From positions 1-64,000 of IMG/VR virus record IMGVR_UViG_3300022924_000016: a DNA stretch of 64,000 nt. One strand, written 5' to 3'. Positions 44,195 to 54,317 of the stretch are shown here, in pieces. Position 1 is the first letter of the stretch; each line of letters starts with the position of its first letter. The notes under the pieces were generated by a model. It was not told the origin of the DNA. It made no database searches and worked only from the letters and a program-made list of their open reading frames with translations. The stretch comes from a virus. Made by a program: the position numbers and the translations under genes.

Positions 44195-44614
44195 ATGACG
44201 GAACAATTAAAAAATAAATTTGAAGAAAAATACAAGTCTTGGAAAGCCTATACAAACTACATTGAATCAAACCAAGAACAGTTAAAAGAAAAACAGAAAG
44301 ACTTCTCTAAAAGAGTTGTAAACATCACCACAAAGGAACAGATGGAAGAACTCTTCAAACTTCAAGGAGAGCCAGGAAAACATCTTTCAGACCATACAAA
44401 TCTCTCAAATGACTTAGTTTTGCTTTATAGTTTGTTCACAGATAAGTCAGAATTCCCGCAAGAAGTAAAAGACGACATGGAAAAGCTAGGAACAAGAAAA
44501 TTATACTATATCGTAACAGACGGAAAGCTTGTCAAGATAAATGAAGAAATCCATGAAATCGCAAAAGAGCATTTCTACCAAACAATGCAAAACGTTTTGA
44601 CACTTGGAAAATAG
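44195..44614 (+). CDS. hypothetical helical protein before terminase, 139 aa
   Basis: MTEQLKNKFEEKYKSWKAY begins an almost fully helical, charged protein (QLKEKQKDFSKRVVNITTKE, DDMEKLGTRKLYYIVTDGK). It overlaps the terminase start by 11 bases, so a small terminase subunit is the natural guess, but no motif proves it. Confidence 0.7.
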   Translation: MTEQLKNKFEEKYKSWKAYTNYIESNQEQLKEKQKDFSKRVVNITTKEQMEELFKLQGEPGKHLSDHTNLSNDLVLLYSLFTDKSEFPQEVKDDMEKLGTRKLYYIVTDGKLVKINEEIHEIAKEHFYQTMQNVLTLGK

Positions 44615-47600
44615 TAGCAACGAGCAGATTGATGAGTTCATAAAAAGAAATAGTCCCCGATTCAAGAAGTGGAAACAGCATTTAGATGATTTCGATTGGA
44701 GCAAGGACGTTCACCTTTTATTTATAGAAGAAAAAGACATAGTTATGTTCGGAAAGACGGCGAACTATGAGCACGAATTTTATCAAAAAGATAATGAATT
44801 TAGAGTACAGGTCGGTTTAGTTAAGAAAATACTAGACCGACTTAAGTTTTTTATAGACAAGTCAAAAGGAGATTATAAAAATCCCAAGTTCAAGGCATTT
44901 TTCAAACTCGCCACAAACATAATAAGCATCCACCTAAAAAGATGTGACAAGTATTCCTTAGAAATTGACGAGACGGATATAAAAATCCACGATCTGAGAA
45001 GCAAGGAAGCAAAGTTCAATTCAGAAGTATTCGCAGAATATTCAAAAGTTGACAGCACTCTAAGTTCATACGGCTTCGTTGAAGAGGAAGATAAAGGCTC
45101 AGACTATATTGAGTTCTTTGATAACAAGAAAGCTTCTCTAGCAGTCTATAAAGAGGTTGTCAGAGATTTTCCCGCAGTAAAGGAGAAGATGAAAACAATG
45201 AAAATTGATTTTGACTCTTTAGCTCCCCAAAACTTACACATATTAAATGAAAACCCACCGATATGGAATCCAGAAAAACACTTCTGGGAGCAGGAAAAAG
45301 AAACAGTTCAATATTATGTGGATGAGTTAAAAAAGATAGAAGACGGAGTAGAGATTGACGGAGTTTACTTTGATGGATGGATATACTACCACATAAATCA
45401 TTTCAGAGTTAAGTATCCAACAACAGTAATGGTTAATGGGCATCCAAAATCTAAAGATGTTACAGGTAGACCCCCTTTAAGGGACAATGAGTGGATTATG
45501 TCTGAATATTTTATTAAGGCTAGTCGAGAACAGGGTTATGCACTTATCGCTGCCACAAGACGTGCCGCTAAGACAACTTTAAATGCGTCTCGTGTTGAGA
45601 GGGCTAAAGTTCTTGGTAGAATGGGTATATTATTAGCAGGCGGGTCTTCCTCAGATTTAGGTCAGATTATTGATAATTGTAAGGTCAATATGGATAATTG
45701 TGAACCAGCCTTTGCATTAGATTCTTTAGGGGAAACTAAAGAAGGTAAGGGAGAAGAATTTGGTATTAGAACGAAAGACAATAAACGTAAACGACATGCT
45801 GCTTTATATGTTAAAAATCTCGACGGAGGAACTAATAAGAAAAAAGGTGAATCCTTAGCAGGATTCACTATTGATGAATTTATTTTAGATGAGGCTTTCA
45901 AATTTCCTTTTATGAATCAACTACAAGGATTGGAACCAGCTTTGTTTGGAGAAGGTGTAATGAGAGCAACGCCATTACTAACAGCTTGTGTTTGTGCGGG
46001 AACTAAGGTTTGGAATAACGAAGGTAATTTAGTAAATATAGAAGATTTAAAACAAGATGATGGAATTGTAGGTTTTGATATAATTGAAGAAAAAATATCA
46101 AAAGAAAACATAACTTACTGGCAAAAACCTATTGAAAAAGAATGTTATAGATTGACAACAAATAAAGGAAGAATTCTTGAATGTAGTCATGATCATCCTA
46201 TATTAACTCGTACAAGAGATGCTTGGGATTTCAGAAAAGGTAGAGATAAACCTTTTAGAAAAATGTTTTTTGACAAGACTGAAAATTTAAAAGTAGGTCA
46301 AAATATAGGAACTGTTGAAAACATTCCAATCGAAGGTAATAATAGAATGTGGAATCCAAGACTGGTGGGACTTTTAATAGGAGATGGAAGTTATGGTAAA
46401 GATAAAACACCTATTTTATCCAACTGTGATGAAGAGGTAAATTCATATATCTCTAACAATTTTGATTGTATAGTAGAAAGGGAAAGGCTTACTTTAGATG
46501 GAAAACATTATAAAGAGACAAGAATAAAAGGAATAACTAAAGAATTAAGAAACTTAGGTATATATGGACAAACTAAAAATAATAAAAGATTGCCATTAAA
46601 CGTACATTCTTATAGAAACGAAGATATTTATGAATTGGTTGCAGGACTAATAGATTCCGATGGACACGTAAGCATATCAAAAAATAATGCTACTATTGGA
46701 GTAACTTTTTCAGGAATAGAATTAACAAGAGAATTACAGCTCTTGTTACAGAAAATAGGAATACATTCTAATATACAAAAAAAGATGCCGAGTAAAAGTA
46801 GCTATGGTACAAATCCATATTATACTCTACAAATATTAGACAGAGATAGTATATTAGTTTTTTGCGAAAAAATAAAATTATTAATTAAGTATAAGCAAAT
46901 TAATTTAGAGAGATTAATTGATATCTATAAACACAGGAAGAGTGGGGCAAAACAAAAAAATTTAAAGAATATAAGATTTGAAAATATAGTAAGTATAGAA
47001 AATATAGGTCTCAAACCTGTATATAATTTAACTGCTGAAAATACTAACACCTATATTGCAAATGGGATAATAACACATAATACAGGAGGCGATGACGAAT
47101 TAGCAGCAGACGGTATAAAAATGTTGAGCAATCCTGAAGCAAATAAGGTGATTTTAATGAATTGGGATGACTTGAATAGAGGTGTTCCTAGCGAGCACAA
47201 AACTTGGACTGAAAGACCTTTTGGACTATTTTTACCAGGTCAAATGTCGATTAGATTCGGCCAAAAGAATGCTATGACTATGAGTGACTATTTAGGCTTA
47301 AAAGCTGAAAATTGTCCTAGTCTCTCAAAACTTATAATAGGCGTTACTGATTGGAAAAAAACACTTGACAATATAAATATAGAGAGAGATAATAAAGTTA
47401 GCGATAAAAAAGCTTATGTTAAATTACTTGCTTATCATCCAATAGACCCCTCTGAAATATTTCTTTCGGGTAAAGTTAATCCCTTTCCTGTTGCAGAAGC
47501 AAAAGCTCACAGAAAATATTTATGGGAATCAGGATTGTGGGATAGACGTAGAGAACTCTACAAGGATTCAAATGGAAAGATACAAGTAGAACTTTCGCAG

Positions 47601-48404
47601 AGACCCTTGATTGAATACCCGTATAAAGGAGTGATGGATGCACCATTTATGATTTTTGAAAACCCTCCTGAAAACAAAGTACCGATAGGTACATACACTG
47701 CTGGATTTGATGATTATAAGCAAGAAGACTCAGACACTGATTCCGTTGCTACCTTTTATGTTTGGAAGAATGAAATATTAGGTGATCCATTCTCTAAAAA
47801 AATTGTAGCTTCTCTTTCCATAAGACCTCTAAAGCATAAAACAGTTTGGGAAAAATGGTTATTATTGATGGAAGCTTATCAGTTAGAGACAACTTGCTTC
47901 GGTGAGAATGAAGATTTTAAAATTAAAGACTTCTTAGACAATAGACAATTAACTGAAAAATATTTAGCCAATAGCTTAGACTTCACTTCAAGTTTCAATA
48001 GACCTAATAATGAAAAGCGTAAATTTGGGTGGACTCCTAGGGCAGTAAAGAGATTCATATTTGACTTTTTTGTTGAATACTGTAATGAAACTTTCGACAT
48101 AGAAGTTGAAGATAAACAGACAGGTGAGATTAAAATAGTCGAATTAAAAGGAGTACAAAGAATAGACGATATCTACCTTTTAGATGAAATCATTTCTTAT
48201 CAGGAAAATGCCAACGTCGATAGGATTATCGGGGCAATGGGTGGTTATGCTTATTTAGAATATTTGATAAAAGCTTTGCATTGGGTGCCCTCAAAATCCT
48301 TCGATAGGTTTAAGGGAAGAAAAGAAGAAGCCAGAAAAGAAATACAAAGAACAAAGTCTTTCTACCAAAAAAATCTAAAACCGACTTACCGATCAAGACG
48401 TTAA
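44604..48404 (+). CDS. terL: terminase large subunit with intein, 1266 aa
   Basis: Starts with TTG at 44604, overlapping the upstream gene. Extein: Walker A-like ATRRAAKTT (about 318-326), Walker B FILDEA (about 426-431), the coupling motif ...TPLLTA directly before the intein and TGGDDE after it, and a nuclease part with GFDDYKQEDSDTD (about 1035), FGENEDFK (about 1095) and DDIYLLDE (about 1188). Without the 365-residue intein the mature protein is 901 residues, large for a terminase, with a long N-terminal extension of about 300. It packages phage DNA into capsids. Confidence 0.9.
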   Translation: MENSSNEQIDEFIKRNSPRFKKWKQHLDDFDWSKDVHLLFIEEKDIVMFGKTANYEHEFYQKDNEFRVQVGLVKKILDRLKFFIDKSKGDYKNPKFKAFFKLATNIISIHLKRCDKYSLEIDETDIKIHDLRSKEAKFNSEVFAEYSKVDSTLSSYGFVEEEDKGSDYIEFFDNKKASLAVYKEVVRDFPAVKEKMKTMKIDFDSLAPQNLHILNENPPIWNPEKHFWEQEKETVQYYVDELKKIEDGVEIDGVYFDGWIYYHINHFRVKYPTTVMVNGHPKSKDVTGRPPLRDNEWIMSEYFIKASREQGYALIAATRRAAKTTLNASRVERAKVLGRMGILLAGGSSSDLGQIIDNCKVNMDNCEPAFALDSLGETKEGKGEEFGIRTKDNKRKRHAALYVKNLDGGTNKKKGESLAGFTIDEFILDEAFKFPFMNQLQGLEPALFGEGVMRATPLLTACVCAGTKVWNNEGNLVNIEDLKQDDGIVGFDIIEEKISKENITYWQKPIEKECYRLTTNKGRILECSHDHPILTRTRDAWDFRKGRDKPFRKMFFDKTENLKVGQNIGTVENIPIEGNNRMWNPRLVGLLIGDGSYGKDKTPILSNCDEEVNSYISNNFDCIVERERLTLDGKHYKETRIKGITKELRNLGIYGQTKNNKRLPLNVHSYRNEDIYELVAGLIDSDGHVSISKNNATIGVTFSGIELTRELQLLLQKIGIHSNIQKKMPSKSSYGTNPYYTLQILDRDSILVFCEKIKLLIKYKQINLERLIDIYKHRKSGAKQKNLKNIRFENIVSIENIGLKPVYNLTAENTNTYIANGIITHNTGGDDELAADGIKMLSNPEANKVILMNWDDLNRGVPSEHKTWTERPFGLFLPGQMSIRFGQKNAMTMSDYLGLKAENCPSLSKLIIGVTDWKKTLDNINIERDNKVSDKKAYVKLLAYHPIDPSEIFLSGKVNPFPVAEAKAHRKYLWESGLWDRRRELYKDSNGKIQVELSQRPLIEYPYKGVMDAPFMIFENPPENKVPIGTYTAGFDDYKQEDSDTDSVATFYVWKNEILGDPFSKKIVASLSIRPLKHKTVWEKWLLLMEAYQLETTCFGENEDFKIKDFLDNRQLTEKYLANSLDFTSSFNRPNNEKRKFGWTPRAVKRFIFDFFVEYCNETFDIEVEDKQTGEIKIVELKGVQRIDDIYLLDEIISYQENANVDRIIGAMGGYAYLEYLIKALHWVPSKSFDRFKGRKEEARKEIQRTKSFYQKNLKPTYRSRR
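45987..47081 (+). mobile_element. LAGLIDADG intein inside terminase
   Basis: The intein spans residues 462-826. It starts with the catalytic Cys in CVCAGTKV, has block B as LECSHDHPILTR, LAGLIDADG helices at LVGLLIGDG (about 590) and LVAGLIDSDG (about 695), and ends VYNLTAENTNTYIANGIITHN with HN followed by Thr as the +1 residue. All elements for splicing and homing are present, so it is likely active. Insertion is in the ATPase coupling motif, a favoured site because it is conserved. Confidence 0.95.
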
Positions 48405-48425
48405 GTTAATAGAAAATTTACACTT

Positions 48426-48456
48426 TTGGTAGATTCCTATTAAAGAGTTAAATTTG
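48426..48456 (+). promoter_or_regulatory. promoter TTG-N20-TAAATTTG before portal
   Basis: -33 TTG at 48426-48428, spacer of 20 bases, -7 TAAATTTG at 48449-48456. It lies 21 bases upstream of the portal ATG. Confidence 0.7.
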
Positions 48457-48476
48457 CAGATATTTTATATAACCCA

Positions 48477-51308
48477 ATGGCAAAATACGAAGGCGAGTTA
48501 GCCAATTTTAATATAATTGATGGCGGAATAGGAAACTCAATTCCTATCCAATACCTCCCAAAAAACAAGAAAACTACAGATTGGAAAAAAGCAACTGTGG
48601 ATTCTATTTGTAATTATGGGAACAGAATGCTTGCAAGAAATAGAAAGTTTGCTGAGTATAGGAAAATGAAAGATGGTGAGTACACAGGAATGGCTACCGA
48701 TTTCATAAGAGAGTTTCAAGATGAATTTGAAATATTTGGAGATGACGATTTCAATAAGAGCGGAGCACCTGAATGGGTAAGGCATTATGATTTTACAGCT
48801 ATTATTTTAAATGCGTTTGTATCTGTTTTCCAGGAACTTGACGATAAATACAGAATCGAAAGTGAAGATGAGTATTCAACAAATGAGTTTCTTAGATTCA
48901 AAAACGAACAGATAAGAAAAAATGCTGAACTTTTATTTGCTGAAGAATTAGAAAGAATGCTTCTTTTAAAAGGAGTAGATGTAAACAAGTCAGATTTCCA
49001 ATCAGAGGAAGAGCAAGCACAGTACCAAGAATATGTAGACCAAGAAGTAAAATCCCTAACACCTGATGAAATTGAGAAATTTGTTGCAAAAGGATTCAAA
49101 GTCTTGGCAGTTGAGTGGGCGCAGAATAAATTAACAGCAGACAAAAAAGACTTCAATTTCACAGAACTTGACAAAGAACAGTTCATGGATATGCTGTTAT
49201 CAGGCAGATATTTCAGACACTATAAAGTTAAATTCGATACTTATGACATAGAAAGATGGTCTCCTGAAGAAACTTATTTCTCCGCGGAAGTTGATACAAA
49301 ATTACCGCAGAAAGAAGAATTTATAGGAAGAAGACGATTTATGTCCAATTCTAGCATCATAAATACTTACGGTCATATAATGTCGCCAAAGATGATTAAG
49401 GACATAAGTGAGTATTGGGGGTCTGAAAAAACTTATAAAAATTACGGTTTTGGAAGCTATTCAGGAGAATTCTTTACCTCTGATTATAAAAAAGCTTTGA
49501 TACCTCAGCCAGTAGTTACTCCTTTTCATAATTATTTTGAACACAAATTCTTAGAGAAGCTAGAGGATGCTACAGGATTCCCCACAGGAATTACGACAAC
49601 AGTAGATGAAGAAGGAGAAGAACATTCTTTCAGAAGCTTCGTACCGAGAGAAGAATACGGATATTCAGCTAACCGACCAAAAGGCTATCTAAGGCACGAC
49701 ATAGAAGTCAGAAGAGATTCTATTCAAGTGGATGAAGGATATTGGAGAAGCTACAAGCAGATGGGTATCTTGATTTTTGAGAATCAGTATGGGCAGGTAG
49801 AATTGAGCATAGTAGATGAAGAACTTTTAAAAGGATTCCTAGAAAAAAACGAAATAAAAAAATTAACTACAAAAAGCATATCTGAAATAAAAAAAGCTTT
49901 TGAAAGCCAGGACTTTTCAGATTATATAAATACAATAACTTATTTCCCCCAACCAGAGTCTTGGAAATTCGTAAGAATAAAAGGTAACGGGTTTACTATC
50001 AAAGATGATTTATATTTAGACGTAGCACCAACAGATTTTCAGATAAAAGGCACAGACGGAAACTTATTTGACGTTCTATTGCCAGTATCAGGACTTATAT
50101 CGACAGGAGTAATTCCACACATCATAAATGAGCAGATTGGGTATAATATCCAAATGAACGGCATTACCGAACTTACAATGGATGAGTTAGGAGTTATCTT
50201 TGCTTTGGACGTTACGGGTATTCCTGATGAATATAAAGGGGAGAGTACTATGGAAGCTCTAAATGGTATGTGGGATGCCGCAAGAGCAACAAAACTTATG
50301 CCTTTGGATTTAAGCCGTCAAAATACGCAAGGCAACTCTCCAAACGTATTTCAAAGACAAGACTTGTCATTTACGGATATGATAACCGCTAAATGGAACT
50401 TTGCTAGAAATTATAAACAGGAAGCTTTTAATAAATTAGGCATTTCAGCAGAGATTCTAGGAGCTCCACAAGCCTACGCAACAGCAGAAGGAGTAAAACA
50501 GGGAGTTAATGGATCAATGGCTTTAATGTCACCGTATTTTGACAAATTCAATTATGGAAAGACAGAAGGCATAAACTTTCACTTGGCATTTTCACAATTC
50601 TGCGAGTACAAAGGAATACGAAAATCATCCATTTATAGAAATTCTGATGGAGACACTTACTATCTTGATATTATGAAAGAGGATGGTGAGATATTCCCCC
50701 TAAGAAAATTAGGAATAGTTGCCGAAACAGATAATAAAGACAGAAAAATTGTAGAGACAATCAGAAACGTGGTAATGAATAATAACACCATAGTAAATGA
50801 TTTGGATGATATGATTACTTTGTTCACCAATCCTGTGCTTGCTGAGTTAAAATCGGCCGCACAAGAAATGAAGAAAAGAAAAGAAGCTCAAGGACAATTA
50901 GATTTTGAAAGACAACAACAGCTTAACCAACAGAATATAGACGCACAATCTCAGGCAATAGATAAAGACTACGCTCACGAGAAAGAGATAACGGCAATGA
51001 AGATCCAAGGAGATAATGAAGAGAAATATATCGATGCAATGGGCAGAGCGGCCGATAAAACTTCAAATACCGATGGTTATGACAGGATTGAAAAAGCCTA
51101 TAACCAATCAATACAAGACGATTTCCAAAAAGCAAACCTCTTGATAAAGAATGATGACGTAAATAGAAAATTAATAGCCGATGATAACAATAAGGCGGCT
51201 AAAATGCAAGAATTGGGTCTTAAGGCTAGAGAAATCGCCCTAAAAGAAAGAGCCTTAGCTGTTAAGGAAAGAATAGCACTCACACCAAAAACAGTTAATG
51301 TAATTTAA
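48477..51308 (+). CDS. portal protein, 943 aa
   Basis: Gene order (terminase, then this, then capsid genes) and architecture indicate a portal. The C-terminal third has the SAEILGAPQAYATAEG, STEALNGMWDAA-like packing and a KKRKEAQGQLDFERQQQLNQQ coiled coil typical of portals. It is very large for a portal, with an extra N-terminal part. It forms the ring through which DNA enters. Motif-level support only. Confidence 0.75.
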   Translation: MAKYEGELANFNIIDGGIGNSIPIQYLPKNKKTTDWKKATVDSICNYGNRMLARNRKFAEYRKMKDGEYTGMATDFIREFQDEFEIFGDDDFNKSGAPEWVRHYDFTAIILNAFVSVFQELDDKYRIESEDEYSTNEFLRFKNEQIRKNAELLFAEELERMLLLKGVDVNKSDFQSEEEQAQYQEYVDQEVKSLTPDEIEKFVAKGFKVLAVEWAQNKLTADKKDFNFTELDKEQFMDMLLSGRYFRHYKVKFDTYDIERWSPEETYFSAEVDTKLPQKEEFIGRRRFMSNSSIINTYGHIMSPKMIKDISEYWGSEKTYKNYGFGSYSGEFFTSDYKKALIPQPVVTPFHNYFEHKFLEKLEDATGFPTGITTTVDEEGEEHSFRSFVPREEYGYSANRPKGYLRHDIEVRRDSIQVDEGYWRSYKQMGILIFENQYGQVELSIVDEELLKGFLEKNEIKKLTTKSISEIKKAFESQDFSDYINTITYFPQPESWKFVRIKGNGFTIKDDLYLDVAPTDFQIKGTDGNLFDVLLPVSGLISTGVIPHIINEQIGYNIQMNGITELTMDELGVIFALDVTGIPDEYKGESTMEALNGMWDAARATKLMPLDLSRQNTQGNSPNVFQRQDLSFTDMITAKWNFARNYKQEAFNKLGISAEILGAPQAYATAEGVKQGVNGSMALMSPYFDKFNYGKTEGINFHLAFSQFCEYKGIRKSSIYRNSDGDTYYLDIMKEDGEIFPLRKLGIVAETDNKDRKIVETIRNVVMNNNTIVNDLDDMITLFTNPVLAELKSAAQEMKKRKEAQGQLDFERQQQLNQQNIDAQSQAIDKDYAHEKEITAMKIQGDNEEKYIDAMGRAADKTSNTDGYDRIEKAYNQSIQDDFQKANLLIKNDDVNRKLIADDNNKAAKMQELGLKAREIALKERALAVKERIALTPKTVNVI

Positions 51309-51353
51309 ACACATAAAAAATAAATTAACTTATTATTAATCAATTTATACATT

Positions 51354-51383
51354 TTGCAAATTAAAACAACATACTTAACTTTG
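51354..51383 (+). promoter_or_regulatory. promoter TTG-N19-TAACTTTG before scaffold
   Basis: -33 TTG at 51354-51356, spacer of 19 bases, -7 TAACTTTG at 51376-51383, 16 bases upstream of the ATG at 51400. An internal promoter for capsid genes. Confidence 0.75.
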
Positions 51384-51399
51384 CAGAGCATTCAAGAAA

Positions 51400-52518
51400 A
51401 TGGAACAAGGAACGCAATTATTTGACACAAAAGGTTTAGCTGAATTCTTAGAGGTTAAAGAACCTGTAATAGTAGAACAGCCGAAAGTTGAAAATGAAAT
51501 AAAAACAGTTGAAGACTTATTTGACAAGAAAGAAGAGGAAACTCCTAAAGCAGATGAGCCTAAAATAGAACCAAAACAAGAACAAAGACAGGAGGAGATT
51601 CAAGCACCCAAAGGAAGTGACTATTCTGAACTCGTTAAGTCTTTGGTCGAAAAAGGGGATTGGGGAGACTACAAGATAACAATTGCCAACGAAAATGGCG
51701 AGGATGAAGAAGTAGATATCCTAGATTTAAAACATATTGACAAAGAACTGTTTTTTGAATTGAAAGAGGCGCAAGAAGCTGAAAAGAAATCAGAATTTGA
51801 TAAAAACTATATAAGTAAGGAAGGTATAAACGAATACACTGAAAAACTTATTGAGATTTCAAAAGAAGGCGGGGATATATCACAGCTTATCCAAACCCAA
51901 TCACAGCTAATTAATCCTGTATTACAGATCAAAGAAAACAGAGATGAAAAGTCCTTAATTGATTTGGTGGCATTTAAAATGCAAAGCCAAGGATATGAAT
52001 CTGACTATATCAACTTAAAGATATCTAAGTTTTTAAAAGATGGAACTTTAGATGAAGAAGCTGATAAAGTCATTAACGAGATAGAAACAAACTACAATAC
52101 ACATCTCGAAAATACCAAATTACAATTAAAACAGCAGAGAGAGCAGGTTGAAAAAGACAGAAAGGAATACAGGAAAACCCTTTCAGATAAAATCAACGTA
52201 TTCAATCTAAAAGAGCACGACAAAAGAAAGACTCTAGAAACAGCTTCAAAATATGATGAGAATGGAGTATCAGAAGCAGAGAAACTTTTTTATAAAATCA
52301 GGCAGGAAGACCCTGAAAGATTCTTAGAAGTGGTAATGCTCTTATCAGATAAAGAAATGTTTGAAAGCGTAAAATATACAAAAGCAAAAAATGAGGCAAC
52401 GATAGGTACATTTAAAAAAGTACTCCAAATCAAAGCTAAAACAAATACGGCAGAGAAAACTCCCGAAAAGAAAGAAGACGGTTTTGAAGCCCTCTTCAAG
52501 ACCAAGCAATCCTTATAA
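51400..52518 (+). CDS. scaffold-like protein, 372 aa
   Basis: A very acidic, Lys/Glu-rich protein, MEQGTQLFDTKGLAEFLEV. The first 120 residues look disordered (KADEPKIEPKQEQRQEE), followed by long helices (NTKLQLKQQREQVEKDRKEYRKTL by register). Position between portal and capsid and this composition fit a scaffolding protein. It ends EDGFEALFKTKQSL, a possible capsid-binding tail. Confidence 0.65.
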   Translation: MEQGTQLFDTKGLAEFLEVKEPVIVEQPKVENEIKTVEDLFDKKEEETPKADEPKIEPKQEQRQEEIQAPKGSDYSELVKSLVEKGDWGDYKITIANENGEDEEVDILDLKHIDKELFFELKEAQEAEKKSEFDKNYISKEGINEYTEKLIEISKEGGDISQLIQTQSQLINPVLQIKENRDEKSLIDLVAFKMQSQGYESDYINLKISKFLKDGTLDEEADKVINEIETNYNTHLENTKLQLKQQREQVEKDRKEYRKTLSDKINVFNLKEHDKRKTLETASKYDENGVSEAEKLFYKIRQEDPERFLEVVMLLSDKEMFESVKYTKAKNEATIGTFKKVLQIKAKTNTAEKTPEKKEDGFEALFKTKQSL

Positions 52519-52540
52519 ACATTAAAATTAAAAAAGACAA

Positions 52541-54238
52541 ATGAGTTTTTACACAAACCATGTAGCGAATAGAAATTCTGATATGGCTGTTGCATTTACA
52601 ACGGCAGACGCAGCGAGGTCATTAGTATCTCAACAAGGATATCAAGACTATTCAACATTACAAGACATTTATGAGGAAGATCCTCTAAAAAATCACTTAG
52701 GACTTATCAATCAATTTGGTGAGCAAGGAGACGTATCAGTAGTACCATTCTACCAAGACGCACTATCTTCAGGAGCAATTCTGGAAGTAAACGGATGGGA
52801 AGGAAAGTTCCACTATGACTTACCTATCGAAACAGATAACAGAACAAAGACTACAGGAGATACTTCTGACCAACCTTTGGCAGGTATCGATGGAACAACT
52901 TTCCAGATTATCTTGAACAAAGAGTTCGCTCCAAATACAACTTTGACAGCAAATGCCATCGATGATGAAGGTATGACTATTGTTGTTTCAGATGCAGAAC
53001 CAGTTCAGGCAGTATCAGGAGGATTCTTGCATACAGTTGTTTTAGGAACTAATGATTCTGAAAAAACTTATGACACATCTCTTTTAAAATCTGATGTTAC
53101 TTATATTGATTCAGGTCATGGAGTTGCAGAGTATGGAGAAAAACTAGCCTTGGCTCATTTAGAAGCAGGTTCAAACTATCAAACTTTTGAATTCCAAATT
53201 GGTTCTCCAATGGGAGCTGAAACTTTCTATACAGGAAAGGCCAACGAAGTAGATTTAGCTTGGGGTAAAACGAGTTCTAGAGATTTGATTTCAGATGTTG
53301 AGAATTATGCAGCACAAGGAATGGAAATTGCTTTCCTAAAACAAAACGTACCAGGAAGAGGAACAGTTAAATCTGTAGCTTCTATGATGCAAATCTTGAC
53401 TATCAGAAAATTTAATACTTTAATGTCTCGCTCATTAATGTGGCAGAGAGGTTTCACAATCAAAACTGAAAAAGGTATCGTAAGATATAATGAAGGATTG
53501 TGGCATCAGATGAGAAGAGGATTTATTTTGACATACGCAAAACGTATGGGAATGAAACCAAGCCATTTAGCAGTTTTAGCTGATTATGTATTCAAGCAAA
53601 ACCCTATGATGGATGTTATTGATAGAGTATTGAGATTCAAGACAGGTACAGAACTTGGAAAGAACTTCGAGATGATTTATCAAAATGAATTTAACGAACA
53701 GATTAACCGTATTGCACCTCTTTTAGGAGCAGACAGAGTAATGACTACAAGCCCTGTTTCGGGGCCTTGGGATGCCTTGATTCTTAAGCCTGTAAAAGTA
53801 AAATCAGTTTACTTGCCAGGAATTGGACAAGTTGAGCATACAGTCGACAAAGGGTTGGATTACGCAGCACAAGGGCTTCAAGACAGAAGATTCCAAGGAG
53901 CTAATGCTAATGGATTCTCAAGCACTACTTACTCAGGAATTATGTGGGATGTAACAGACCAAGCATACTCAAATAACGGTAGAATGCCAGCAGGAGTTAC
54001 AAACATCGGAGGAAATGACAAAGCTAATATCCACTTGGTTGTACCAAAAGGAGATAAAGTTTTCTGGGGTACTGAAAATGGACGTTACAGCTCTAAATCT
54101 GCAAAAGATATTGTAGCTTCAAGAAAAACAATGACAGAATCATTCTTCATTTACGGTTCTGCTTCAACTTGGATGAGAGACCCTTCTAAATTTGCAATGA
54201 TTGAATTGGCAAAAGAAGCACGTAGAGGTTACAACTAA
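52541..54238 (+). CDS. probable major capsid protein, 565 aa
   Basis: Follows the scaffold-like gene with an A-rich leader and is closed by a strong terminator, as expected for a highly expressed gene. The sequence has low Cys, even composition and Gly/Ala-rich strands (MGAETFYTGKANEVDLAWG), with a long helical region (TIRKFNTLMSRSLMWQRGF). HK97 fold is assumed, not shown. No protease gene is seen nearby. Confidence 0.75.
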   Translation: MSFYTNHVANRNSDMAVAFTTADAARSLVSQQGYQDYSTLQDIYEEDPLKNHLGLINQFGEQGDVSVVPFYQDALSSGAILEVNGWEGKFHYDLPIETDNRTKTTGDTSDQPLAGIDGTTFQIILNKEFAPNTTLTANAIDDEGMTIVVSDAEPVQAVSGGFLHTVVLGTNDSEKTYDTSLLKSDVTYIDSGHGVAEYGEKLALAHLEAGSNYQTFEFQIGSPMGAETFYTGKANEVDLAWGKTSSRDLISDVENYAAQGMEIAFLKQNVPGRGTVKSVASMMQILTIRKFNTLMSRSLMWQRGFTIKTEKGIVRYNEGLWHQMRRGFILTYAKRMGMKPSHLAVLADYVFKQNPMMDVIDRVLRFKTGTELGKNFEMIYQNEFNEQINRIAPLLGADRVMTTSPVSGPWDALILKPVKVKSVYLPGIGQVEHTVDKGLDYAAQGLQDRRFQGANANGFSSTTYSGIMWDVTDQAYSNNGRMPAGVTNIGGNDKANIHLVVPKGDKVFWGTENGRYSSKSAKDIVASRKTMTESFFIYGSASTWMRDPSKFAMIELAKEARRGYN

Positions 54239-54254
54239 AATAGAATAAGCATAT

Positions 54255-54289
54255 CCTCCCTTGACCTAAGAAAATCAGGGGAGGTTTTT
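54255..54289 (+). terminator. strong terminator after capsid gene
   Basis: CCTCCCTTGA (54255-54264) pairs with TCAGGGGAGG (54275-54284) over 10 bp with one G-U pair and a 10-base loop, followed by TTTTT. It separates the capsid gene from the next genes. Confidence 0.9.
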
Positions 54290-54317
54290 AAAAGAAAAAA
54301 GAGAAAAACAAAACAAA

